54,380 bases of DNA from SIG603 sp964370115 (GTDB lineage: Bacteria; Bacillota; Clostridia; Oscillospirales; Acutalibacteraceae): positions 1 through 54,380 of the forward strand of contig CAYJIA010000010.1 of the NCBI GenBank assembly GCA_964370115.1, read 5' to 3'. The first letter of the stretch is position 1, and each line of letters begins with the position of its first letter. Below are positions 1-7,177 of this stretch, piece after piece. The position numbers and the translations under genes were made by a program. Below the pieces are notes generated by a model. The model was not told the DNA's origin and made no database searches. It saw only the letters and a program-made list of their open reading frames with translations.

Positions 1-25
1 AAAATGTCACAGTGTGACATTTTTA
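1..25 (+). terminator. Rho-independent terminator of an upstream gene
   Basis: A perfect palindrome, AAAATGTCAC-agt-GTGACATTTT, is followed directly by more T residues. This is the classic intrinsic terminator form. It presumably ends a gene lying before the window. A second short hairpin, GTGGC-tgt-GCCAC, lies at 40..52. Confidence 0.75.
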
Positions 26-113
26 GAAAATTGGCGTGAGTGGCTGTGCCACGAGAATATTAGCATATGGAGAAAATATTTGAATTTATGTAATATAATT
101 ATTAAAAAATACA

Positions 114-141
114 TTATTCACACTACTATTTATGTTATAAT
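114..141 (+). promoter_or_regulatory. Probable sigma-A promoter for the acyltransferase-like gene
   Basis: A perfect -10 box TATAAT at 136..141 carries the extended TG one base upstream (TGTTATAAT). The -35 is poor (TTATTC at 114..119, 16-base spacer). It would place the start of transcription about 25 bases before the ATG at 172. Confidence 0.45.
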
Positions 142-171
142 ATTTAAAAACAATGTTAGGATTTAATTATA

Positions 172-1482
172 ATGGAAAACTTAAATAAACTTGATCTTGC
201 AGCAAAATTATTTCCATCTGTTACAAATAAAGATAACTCATCTGTTTTTAGGCTTTCTGTAGTTTTAAAGGAAGAAATAGACCGAAAAACTCTTCAAGTT
301 GCAGTAAATATGATTTACGAACGATTTTCTATTTTTTTTATGAGACTAAGGACAGGTTTTTTTTGGAATTATTTTGATAAAAATAGACTTTATTTTACAG
401 TTGAAGAAGAGGAAAACTCCCCTTGCTTTACAATAATCTCGCACGAAAACAAAGATTTTATGCTAAAAGTTCTTTATTACGGTAACAGAATTTCTGTTGA
501 GGCCTTTCACTCTATTACAGACGGAAGCGGAGTTGTGGAATTTCTAAAATCACTCACTTTTTACTATCTCACTATAAAACATCATCACAATTTTGATGAC
601 GAGGGAAAAATTCTTTTATTTGATGAAATTGATGAAGAAAATTTTGAGGATAGTTTCGATAAATTTTTCTCGAAACCTGCTACAAATATTAAAAAGAATA
701 AAAGCAAAACTTTTCAAAAGAACTCCTATCGTATTAAAGGGAAAAAATTCGATAAAAAAGGAAACAATGTCGTCACTGGCATAGTTTCTATAGAATCAAT
801 AAAAAAATACTGCAAAGATAAAAAATGCACTATAACTGGACTGCTGCTTGCAAATTTGTTTTTTGCAATTTACAATGCAAAGCAAAAATTTGAAAACAAT
901 AAAAAACCGATAGTTGTTACAGTTCCTGTTAATTTGCGTGCAAAATTTGAATCAAATACCCTTAAAAACTTTTTTGGGGTAGTTAATATTAGTTACGCTG
1001 TGAATGATGATACGGACTTTTTTGAGTTAATCGACTCGATTACCGAGCAATTAAATATCTATACGGATAAAGACTATCTCGAAAGTGAATCCAGACAAAA
1101 TGCAAAAATTTCCGACAATCCTTTCTCAAAACATACCCCTTTATTCATAAAAAACATGGTTTTACCCATTGGATTTACTTTGATGGGAGAGGTAAAAAAG
1201 ACGATTTCGGTATCAAATATAGGTAAAATTGATTTCCCCAGCGGGCTAACACCGTATATTGAACACACTGAAATGATAATTTACCCAACACTTAAAAGTC
1301 CAATTAATTGTAGTGTTTGCTCTTTTAATGACAAGCTAAGTATAAACTTTGTGCGAACCATTAAGGAAGCAGATATAATCAGAGAATTTTTCATCACTCT
1401 TAAGGAGAAAATAAATTCCGATATGATAGTCTATTCTAATCAGTGGGAGGAGGACAAGTATGAAAACTTGCAGTATTTGTAA
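172..1482 (+). CDS. Alcohol acetyltransferase / condensation-domain-like acyltransferase
   Basis: The 436-residue protein has the HxxxDG active-site signature of the CoA-dependent acyltransferase/condensation superfamily at His113 to Gly118 (HSITDG). It begins with the short N-terminal strand-helix pattern usual there (NKLDLAAKLFPSV). In this superfamily the histidine acts as general base and transfers an acyl group from CoA or a carrier protein to an alcohol or amine; the substrate here cannot be read from sequence. No signal peptide or membrane segment is seen. The ATG is preceded by a modest AGGA site. The 3' end overlaps the next gene by 23 bases, which implies translational coupling with the zinc-ribbon membrane protein. 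Family membership is well supported by the motif; 'alcohol acetyltransferase' is the closest general label, not a proven activity. Confidence 0.7.
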   Translation: MENLNKLDLAAKLFPSVTNKDNSSVFRLSVVLKEEIDRKTLQVAVNMIYERFSIFFMRLRTGFFWNYFDKNRLYFTVEEEENSPCFTIISHENKDFMLKVLYYGNRISVEAFHSITDGSGVVEFLKSLTFYYLTIKHHHNFDDEGKILLFDEIDEENFEDSFDKFFSKPATNIKKNKSKTFQKNSYRIKGKKFDKKGNNVVTGIVSIESIKKYCKDKKCTITGLLLANLFFAIYNAKQKFENNKKPIVVTVPVNLRAKFESNTLKNFFGVVNISYAVNDDTDFFELIDSITEQLNIYTDKDYLESESRQNAKISDNPFSKHTPLFIKNMVLPIGFTLMGEVKKTISVSNIGKIDFPSGLTPYIEHTEMIIYPTLKSPINCSVCSFNDKLSINFVRTIKEADIIREFFITLKEKINSDMIVYSNQWEEDKYENLQYL

Positions 1483-2134
1483 TATAAGCGTTTATGACAG
1501 CCAAGAGCACTGTCCACTATGTTTTCAAAAATTTGATAATTCTGTAAAAACTGTAGTTTCTTATCCTAAATATGAAGAGATAATAAAAAAAAGAACTCCG
1601 CTTAAAAACCTTCCATTGTTTTTATCTGTAAGCGCATCTATTATATGCCTATTAATTAACCTACTAACAGTCGGTCATACATTTTGGGCTTTAATTGTAA
1701 TTGTTTCACTTCTTTATTTAAACAGTGTATGGTTTTTAGTACATTCAAAGAAGCTCCATTATGGTAAAAAGGTAATTATTAATTATATTTTACTTTCTTT
1801 TACACTTGTTGTAATTGATTTTTCAAGTAGCATGAAATTTTGGTCAACCGACTATGTTTTTCCGTTTTTAAGCCTACTTGTGACGATATATTTAATGGTT
1901 TTATCCCTTAGAAATCGAACTATGTTTGTGGAATATTTTGGATATATTCTTATTACTATGCTTATAAGTGGCGTCCCCGCAGTCATCTCTTTTATATTTT
2001 TGATTTCTGGGTTCCCGTATGCACCTTGGGCATTATTTGCAGTTGCAATAAGCTCTATTATAATTACTTTTGGGCTATATTTATTTGCCGATAAAATGTT
2101 AAAGGAAGAACTCAAAAAGAAGTTTCATCGTTAG
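1460..2134 (+). CDS. Zinc-ribbon multi-pass membrane protein (DUF6320-like)
   Basis: The 224-residue protein starts with a rubredoxin-like zinc knuckle, CxxC at Cys4/Cys7 and CPLC at Cys18/Cys21. About six hydrophobic segments follow from roughly residue 50 to 207, ending in a basic tail (KEELKKKFHR). The architecture resembles the DUF6320 family, often found beside acyltransferase-like genes in Clostridia. A strong GGAGGAGG site lies inside the end of the upstream gene and the frames overlap by 23 bases, so the two products are probably made together and may act as a pair at the membrane. The function is unknown. The zinc knuckle resembles that of the pseudokinase encoded nearby on the opposite strand. 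Confidence 0.65.
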   Translation: MKTCSICNISVYDSQEHCPLCFQKFDNSVKTVVSYPKYEEIIKKRTPLKNLPLFLSVSASIICLLINLLTVGHTFWALIVIVSLLYLNSVWFLVHSKKLHYGKKVIINYILLSFTLVVIDFSSSMKFWSTDYVFPFLSLLVTIYLMVLSLRNRTMFVEYFGYILITMLISGVPAVISFIFLISGFPYAPWALFAVAISSIIITFGLYLFADKMLKEELKKKFHR

Positions 2135-2138
2135 ACAA

Positions 2139-2264
2139 GGCAAGAGCAGATCCCTTGCCCTACGATGTTAATTTAAAATCACTGGTAAATTTCGGGCGGC
2201 CGATGACCGCCCCTTACGGTGAAAACCAAAATTTTGCTGTAGGGTCGAACCTGTGTGTTCGACC
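2139..2264. repeat. Cluster of three palindromic intergenic repeat modules
   Basis: Three separate hairpins lie in a row: GGCAAG...CTTGCC (about 2141..2159), GGGCGG...CCGCCC (2194..2212) and GGTCGAAC...GTTCGACC (2243..2264). The last two have perfect arms. The modules are joined by CCTACG/CTTACG/GTAGGG-like edges and are richer in G+C than the surroundings. Such modules are typical of small, non-coding interspersed palindromes in Clostridia. A reading frame runs across them but looks like repeat sequence, not protein. The first hairpin may also help end the upstream operon. Confidence 0.6.
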
Positions 2265-2283
2265 GCAATATTTATACAAAATA

Positions 2284-2309
2284 AAGGGAAGGTGTGAAAA
2301 CCTTCCCTT
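2284..2309 (-). terminator. Terminator of the pseudokinase gene
   Basis: Perfect 9-bp arms AAGGGAAGG and CCTTCCCTT are separated by 8 bases. On the minus strand they are followed by TATTTTG. It lies 47 bases beyond the stop codon of the PASTA pseudokinase gene. Confidence 0.7.
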
Positions 2310-2355
2310 ACTATTTATAATCTTAATTTCACTTTCAACTATAAACTCTCAACTA

Positions 2356-3966
2356 CTACCCACCAATACTAACTTCTACAGTAACAGTACTCCCATATGA
2401 AAGCTCTGCTCCTGCGTAGTGGTTTTCATCTTTATAGTCAATTACTGCACCTGCTGGTACCGAGCCATGAGCTACGTCTTCCTGGACTACAACAAAACCT
2501 AAATCTTCAAGCGTCACTAAGACTTCACTAAACTTCTTACCCTTAATAGTAGGTAGGGTTTTTATCTCGGTGCCAAGACTTACGACCAGTAGCACTTCTC
2601 CACCCTTTACGACGTCTCCATTCGCAACTGGTTTTTGGCTTACTATTTTACCTGCGGTAATTTCATCGCTGAAAACTTGTTCTTCTATAACTAGCTTAAA
2701 ATCATAAACTTGATTTCTTGCGACATCGCTTACCCAGTCTTCGTAGTATCCACCAACCATATCTGGGACTATTATTGTCTCATCGGCAGACACAAACATT
2801 GCGTCATCAATAGCGTCTGTCACATGGCCTATCGTAAATGTACCTGTGTTTATTATGTAATAAAATACCACAAATAAAACCACTGCTGTAACAGCAAATG
2901 ATGTGGCCATCCAAAGTCCGGGTGAAGAAACTTTTTGTTTTGCCGAGCTTCTCTTGCCCTGTGGTATGTCTCTTATTGCCCTTACTTCAATTGCCTGCTC
3001 TACAATAGGTGCCTCAGATAAAAGTTCCGCCTTAAGCCTTTTAAAGCTACTTGTTCTGTTTCTTTGCTCTACTTGAAGTCCCGTCGCTATTGCTAAAATA
3101 GTAGGACGTGGCATAGAATTTAATATTTCTTTTGAAATCATGAGTTTAGCGTTTTGCACCCTGTGTTCTGCCGATGGAGGAAGCTCTCCCGTAAGTGCGA
3201 AAATAAGTGATGCGCAAAAACCGTAGACATCGGTAATTTCGTTACATTCCAAAGTTCTAACATGCTGTTCATATGCCGCAGCACCTAGCACTAAATCGGG
3301 TTCTATAAGCGCATTTACTCGCCTTACAGGCTCTGTGCAAAACTGAGTGAGTACAATTTTGTCGTCTTCGGTGACGATTATGGTATCTGGTGAAATACCT
3401 AAATGTTTTACTCCCTTACCATGCATAGCACTCAAAGAATCTATCATGTCTGAAAACATTTTAACGGCCTTATTCCACTCAAGTTTGCCACCTTTTTTTC
3501 TGACATACTCTCTTAAAGTATCGCCTTTTATATATTCATATATTATGTATGCAGTATTGTTTTCCCAAAACATATCGATAACACTAACTATGGCTTGATA
3601 CGGTTTTAGGCTGATAAGTCCTTTTGCCATAGTTAAAAATAGATTGAAAAATCTATCAAAGACTTCGGCTGCGTTTTCCTTTGGTGTGATAGTCATGGTT
3701 TTTTCGTCTCTTGTCGAAAGTCTTCTTGGGAAAAATTCACGTACTACAACTCTTTTTTCCTCAAAAGTGTCAAAACCTGAATAAGTAAATCCCTCACTGT
3801 TAGAATCGATATTTTTACCTATCAAATATTTGTTTTGTAGTTTGGTATTGTATTTTAAAGCATGATCAACTTGAGGTGTTGTGTTTGAAAATTTACATAA
3901 TGGACAAACATCTTCACTCTCTTTTAATTTATTAAAACAACTCATGCAGTACTTTTTATTTGACAT
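2356..3966 (-). CDS. Zinc-ribbon, PASTA-domain Ser/Thr pseudokinase
   Basis: The 536-residue protein has, in order: a CxxC...CPLC zinc knuckle (Cys7, Cys10, Cys21, Cys24); a kinase-like domain (about 46-315); a linker; one membrane helix (about 351-373); and two PASTA repeats (about 399-467 and 468-535) that would lie outside the cell. It therefore resembles the PrkC/Stk1 family of muropeptide-sensing kinases. The catalytic residues are gone: the VAIK lysine is Arg76, the HRD motif reads HLG (188-190), the metal-binding Asn after it is Thr195, and DFG reads TQF (207-209). It is probably a non-catalytic signalling or scaffold protein. The AAGGAGG site upstream supports this ATG. It is monocistronic, with its own terminator. 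Confidence 0.8.
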   Translation of the reverse strand: MSNKKYCMSCFNKLKESEDVCPLCKFSNTTPQVDHALKYNTKLQNKYLIGKNIDSNSEGFTYSGFDTFEEKRVVVREFFPRRLSTRDEKTMTITPKENAAEVFDRFFNLFLTMAKGLISLKPYQAIVSVIDMFWENNTAYIIYEYIKGDTLREYVRKKGGKLEWNKAVKMFSDMIDSLSAMHGKGVKHLGISPDTIIVTEDDKIVLTQFCTEPVRRVNALIEPDLVLGAAAYEQHVRTLECNEITDVYGFCASLIFALTGELPPSAEHRVQNAKLMISKEILNSMPRPTILAIATGLQVEQRNRTSSFKRLKAELLSEAPIVEQAIEVRAIRDIPQGKRSSAKQKVSSPGLWMATSFAVTAVVLFVVFYYIINTGTFTIGHVTDAIDDAMFVSADETIIVPDMVGGYYEDWVSDVARNQVYDFKLVIEEQVFSDEITAGKIVSQKPVANGDVVKGGEVLLVVSLGTEIKTLPTIKGKKFSEVLVTLEDLGFVVVQEDVAHGSVPAGAVIDYKDENHYAGAELSYGSTVTVEVSIGG

Positions 3967-4009
3967 CGGAACAATAGTCCTCCTTAGTAAAAATATAAAT
4001 ATTTATCTA

Positions 4010-4038
4010 AGTTTATCACATTTTTTAACATATAACAA
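4010..4038 (-). promoter_or_regulatory. Possible promoter of the pseudokinase gene
   Basis: On the minus strand TTGTTA (4033..4038) and TAAACT (4010..4015) are separated by 17 bases, with TG just before the -10. Both boxes match only 4 of 6 consensus positions, so this is tentative. Confidence 0.35.
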
Positions 4039-4081
4039 TATCTGATAATTAAAAAAGTTGAAATTTTGACAAATTATTTTA

Positions 4082-4858
4082 CTATGAACCTGTGGATTTA
4101 TATTTTTTTAGCCCGATTTTCCATAAAATCATAGTTGGAATTATAAATAAAAGTGAAAATATTGGAGCCACTGCATTTATAAAAGATGTATTCATGTCAA
4201 GCAAGTATAAAAGTGGATAATACTGCACTAGAGAAAGAGGTATTATAAATGTAAAAATCATCAGTATTTCTTTGCCGAAAACCGACAGCGGATATGCACC
4301 GAATTCTCGCCCTCCGTCTGTAAAAATATTTAAAAATTCAAGTCCTTCTGTGGTAAAAAAGCAAAGTGCGGAGTAAATTACATAAATGCAGGAAAATAAA
4401 ATAAAAGTGCAAATTACCATCAAGCATATAACTATTATTTTATCAAATGTAAAATTTATATTTGATAGCATCACGGCTACTATAAACACTACTACCCCCT
4501 GCAAAAGTCTGCCCATTTTTGTAAAGTCAAACCTTGATACTACTGTTAAGAATATTGTATTTTTGGGTCTTAGTAAAATTCTGTCAAATTCCCCGTTTGA
4601 AATTATGCTTGAAAACATATCAAATCCCCTTGCAAAGCACTGTGCAAGCGACGAGGCGATATTTACAATACCAAAGCATAAAAGTACTTCCTGTAAAGTA
4701 AATCCGTTTACCGTGTTAAATCTTGAAAATAGAAAGTAAATCGAAACAAATTCAGTTAATGTGAAAAACATTTGGGAGAAAAACAAAATTATAAACGAGG
4801 TCTTGTATTCCATTTGTGACTTTAAGTACATTAAAAGAAATTTAAAGTAAAGTTTCAT
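4082..4858 (-). CDS. ABC-2 type exporter permease (DUF990-like), second permease
   Basis: The 258-residue protein has about six membrane helices and no soluble domain. It fits the ABC-2/DUF990 permease group, which works as a pair of different permeases plus one ATPase. It is the last gene of a three-gene operon, starting 4 bases after the preceding permease gene. The region LLRPKNTIFLTVVSRFD after the third helix resembles the inner loop seen in this group (LLRP...); the partner has the equivalent LIRPISIYDMW. The exported substrate is unknown; related systems export drugs, peptides or lipids. Confidence 0.75.
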   Translation of the reverse strand: MKLYFKFLLMYLKSQMEYKTSFIILFFSQMFFTLTEFVSIYFLFSRFNTVNGFTLQEVLLCFGIVNIASSLAQCFARGFDMFSSIISNGEFDRILLRPKNTIFLTVVSRFDFTKMGRLLQGVVVFIVAVMLSNINFTFDKIIVICLMVICTFILFSCIYVIYSALCFFTTEGLEFLNIFTDGGREFGAYPLSVFGKEILMIFTFIIPLSLVQYYPLLYLLDMNTSFINAVAPIFSLLFIIPTMILWKIGLKKYKSTGS

Positions 4859-4862
4859 ACAT

Positions 4863-5681
4863 CTATCCTCCTTGCACCACGACTTTTTTTATCGCTTTTT
4901 TAATTAAGAACCTACCTAATACTTGTAAAATCACAAGCCATATAACTTGCATAAAGAAAAGAAACAGCCCATAATTTATGTCTATGTCACCCGTGTACAC
5001 ACTCAATGGAAAATTTGCTATAAGTCCAAATGGTGTAAACTGTGCGATTAATCCAAGTGTTTCTGGGAAAAAGGCAAGCGGAATTGACATCCCTGAAAAA
5101 AATGTGCCGACCACCACCATGGTCATTTTCATTCCATCCATATTAACCGTAAAAAATCCCGAAACATATACGAGCATATTCAAACTTATTACAAGTAATA
5201 CAGCAAAACCTAGGCTGGTAATAAACAATATAAAAGCAAAAACCGAGGCAGGTGCGGCTATTGCAAAAGGTTTTGGCAAGAACATAGCAAGTAAAATAAC
5301 AGGTGCAAACCTAAGTGCCCCGGCGGCAATTCTTATCGCTAAATCTTTTGAAAACCACATGTCATAAATGCTTATTGGCCTTATAAGCTCTGTGGCAACA
5401 TCTCCGTTTTTTAGGCTATCAATAATTGTATTGTCAAATCTGAAAAAGTTGAGCACTGCAAAAAGTGCTTGTTGTAGCCAAATAAAAGATGTAAGCTGTT
5501 CTAGCCCCATGGGAAATGCCTCTGGATTGCTGTTATAAAATGCAAAGTACATGTTTATGTACATAAATCCCCATACAAACTGGGTTGCAAGTCCACCAAT
5601 GGCAGCTGCTCTGTACTGGAGGGAATTTAAAAATCTAATTCTAAAGAACGAAAAATATTTTTTAACTTCTGTCATTTCCAC
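4863..5681 (-). CDS. ABC-2 type exporter permease (DUF990-like), first permease
   Basis: The 272-residue protein has about six membrane helices and a basic C-terminus (LIKKAIKKVVVQGG). The cytoplasmic loop with ELIRPISIYDMWFSK is typical of DUF990-type exporters. It lies 6 bases after the ATPase gene and 4 bases before the second permease gene, so all three are co-transcribed and probably form one heteromeric exporter. A GGAGG-type site overlaps the end of the ATPase gene. Confidence 0.78.
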   Translation of the reverse strand: MEMTEVKKYFSFFRIRFLNSLQYRAAAIGGLATQFVWGFMYINMYFAFYNSNPEAFPMGLEQLTSFIWLQQALFAVLNFFRFDNTIIDSLKNGDVATELIRPISIYDMWFSKDLAIRIAAGALRFAPVILLAMFLPKPFAIAAPASVFAFILFITSLGFAVLLVISLNMLVYVSGFFTVNMDGMKMTMVVVGTFFSGMSIPLAFFPETLGLIAQFTPFGLIANFPLSVYTGDIDINYGLFLFFMQVIWLVILQVLGRFLIKKAIKKVVVQGG

Positions 5682-5687
5682 CCCTCC

Positions 5688-6665
5688 TTAGCCTATGTCA
5701 TAATCTTTGTAAAGTTTTACGACAAGTTCTTCTGCAGAAATCTCGGACAAGCTTATGTCTTCTATCTCCAAGTCTTTAGATAATTTTTCGATAAATTTTG
5801 ACACCTTGATTACGTTTTGATTTACATCAAATTTTAATTTATTGTCCCGTTTTTCTAAAAGTTTCACGCCCTCCATGCCCGAAAATTCGCCTTTTGAGTA
5901 GGTAATATTTACGATTTTTTCGTTTGAAACTTCGCTTTTTAATTTTTCTAAGCTGCTATCAAGTAAGATTTTGCCCTTTCCGATTAATACAACACGCTTT
6001 GCAAGCGCCTCTATGTCCTGCATATCGTGAGTTGTGAGTATTATGGTGGTTTTCCTTGTCTCGTTTAAGGTTTTTATAAAATCCCTTACGGCAATTTTTG
6101 ATACCGCGTCAAGTCCTATCGTAGGCTCATCCAAAAATAAAATTTTAGGTCTATGTAAAAATGCGGCAGAAATTTCACAGCGCATCCTCTGCCCAAGACT
6201 TAACTGTCTTGTAGGAGTTTTAAGTAAATTTTCAAGATTAAGTAGCTGAGTAAGCTCATCTAATGTATTTTTATATTCATTACTGTCAATATCATATATA
6301 TCTTTTATAAGCTCAAAAGAATCTATTACAGGCACGTCCCACCACAGCTGAGAGCGCTGACCGAATACTACGCCTATATTTTTTACATATTCTTTTCTGT
6401 TTTTCCAAGGAGTAATTCCGTTTATAACACAGGTTCCGCTGTCTGGTGTTAAAATTCCACTCATCACCTTTACCGTACTGCTTTTTCCAGCACCATTTGG
6501 CCCTATGTATCCTACGATTTCACCCTCATTAATTTCAAAAGAGATTTTGTCTAGCGCTAAAATTTCCTTGTATTCCTTTTTAACCAAAGATTTCACTGCG
6601 TTTTTAAAGCCTTTTTCACGTCTTGCTACTTTGTAGGTTTTACTTATATTTTCTAATTTAATCAT
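5688..6665 (-). CDS. ABC exporter ATP-binding protein
   Basis: The 325-residue ATPase has Walker A GPNGAGKSS, signature LSLGQRMRCEI, Walker B ILFLDEPTIGLD and the switch histidine in TTHDMQDIE. A C-terminal extension of about 90 residues is usual in DUF990-linked ATPases. The start was set at the ATG at 6665, preceded by AAAGGAG at ideal spacing, not at the ATG 27 bases upstream, which has no such site. It powers the two permeases encoded immediately downstream. A near-consensus promoter and a leader stem-loop lie just upstream. Confidence 0.88.
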   Translation of the reverse strand: MIKLENISKTYKVARREKGFKNAVKSLVKKEYKEILALDKISFEINEGEIVGYIGPNGAGKSSTVKVMSGILTPDSGTCVINGITPWKNRKEYVKNIGVVFGQRSQLWWDVPVIDSFELIKDIYDIDSNEYKNTLDELTQLLNLENLLKTPTRQLSLGQRMRCEISAAFLHRPKILFLDEPTIGLDAVSKIAVRDFIKTLNETRKTTIILTTHDMQDIEALAKRVVLIGKGKILLDSSLEKLKSEVSNEKIVNITYSKGEFSGMEGVKLLEKRDNKLKFDVNQNVIKVSKFIEKLSKDLEIEDISLSEISAEELVVKLYKDYDIG

Positions 6666-6694
6666 TTTTACACTCCTTTCATAAATAGACAATT

Positions 6695-6727
6695 ATAACC
6701 CCAAAAACTAGCTGTTCTTGGGGTTAT
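6695..6727 (-). promoter_or_regulatory. Stem-loop in the 5' leader of the ABC exporter operon
   Basis: Perfect 10-bp arms ATAACCCCAA and TTGGGGTTAT (6695..6704 and 6718..6727) sit between the promoter and the ribosome binding site. The same TTTTTGGGG arm could instead pair with CCCCCAAA just upstream (about 6727..6734). The leader could therefore form two exclusive structures. The weak T-run after the stem makes termination possible but uncertain. It might equally act as terminator of the DUF1540 gene upstream. Confidence 0.5.
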
Positions 6728-6737
6728 TTGGGGGATA

Positions 6738-6766
6738 ATTTTATCACCTTAGTCTTAATTTGTCAA
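6738..6766 (-). promoter_or_regulatory. Sigma-A promoter of the ABC exporter operon
   Basis: On the minus strand TTGACA (6761..6766) is separated by exactly 17 bases from TAAAAT (6738..6743), with an extended -10 TG one base upstream. This is a near-consensus housekeeping promoter. It begins directly after the stop codon of the DUF1540 gene. Confidence 0.75.
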
Positions 6767-6769
6767 GAA

Positions 6770-7090
6770 TTATTTTGCAGTAAAACTACAGCACTCTGTT
6801 TGACTCATTGAATTTGGACTTTGACAGCATGACTCTACACTTACTGCCTTTGCCTGACAGCAATCTGATACATGATATGCACAGTTTGTTACTTTACAAA
6901 AAACTTCTGTATCCTCTGTTGCGTGTTTCGTCACGGCATTTTGGCCTGCCTGTGCTTTTGCATAATAAGAAGAACAACAGGTTTGATCTTTTTTGACCGC
7001 CGACGGGCCGTCTATTTTGATGTTTGATAGTGAACATAGGGTATTTTGATTATTTGCACAACTTGTGACTTGACATGTTAATTTTGTCAT
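6770..7090 (-). CDS. Cysteine-rich protein with two DUF1540-like repeats
   Basis: The 106-residue protein has 13 cysteines. It is built of two similar halves, residues 1-44 (Cys6, 11, 19, 38, 39) and 60-104 (Cys65, 70, 77, 78, 88, 89, 100, 101). Each has the CxVxxCxxxxxxxC...TxCCSxx pattern of the DUF1540 family. That family is common in Clostridia and its function is not established; the spacing suggests metal binding. No signal peptide or membrane segment is seen. An AAAGGA site supports the ATG. The gene stands alone between the HD-GYP gene and the ABC exporter operon. Confidence 0.75.
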   Translation of the reverse strand: MTKLTCQVTSCANNQNTLCSLSNIKIDGPSAVKKDQTCCSSYYAKAQAGQNAVTKHATEDTEVFCKVTNCAYHVSDCCQAKAVSVESCCQSPNSMSQTECCSFTAK

Positions 7091-7119
7091 AAAAAATCAG
7101 TCCTTTACAAAAATAATTT

Positions 7120-7138
7120 TGCAAAAATACATTTTGCA
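7120..7138. repeat. Short inverted repeat before the DUF1540 gene
   Basis: TGCAAAA and TTTTGCA are perfect 7-base arms around a 5-base centre. They lie between the stop of the HD-GYP gene and the start of the DUF1540 gene. This could be an operator for the cysteine-rich protein or a weak terminator of the long upstream operon; nothing decides between these. Confidence 0.35.
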
Positions 7139-7177
7139 TATTAATTATTTTTGACAAAGCACTGAGTTTTATTCATA

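Noticed and set aside
2155..2400. An 81-codon plus-strand frame after the zinc-ribbon gene
   Set aside because: It consists of palindromic repeat modules and the pseudokinase terminator, runs into the pseudokinase gene, and has no ribosome binding site.
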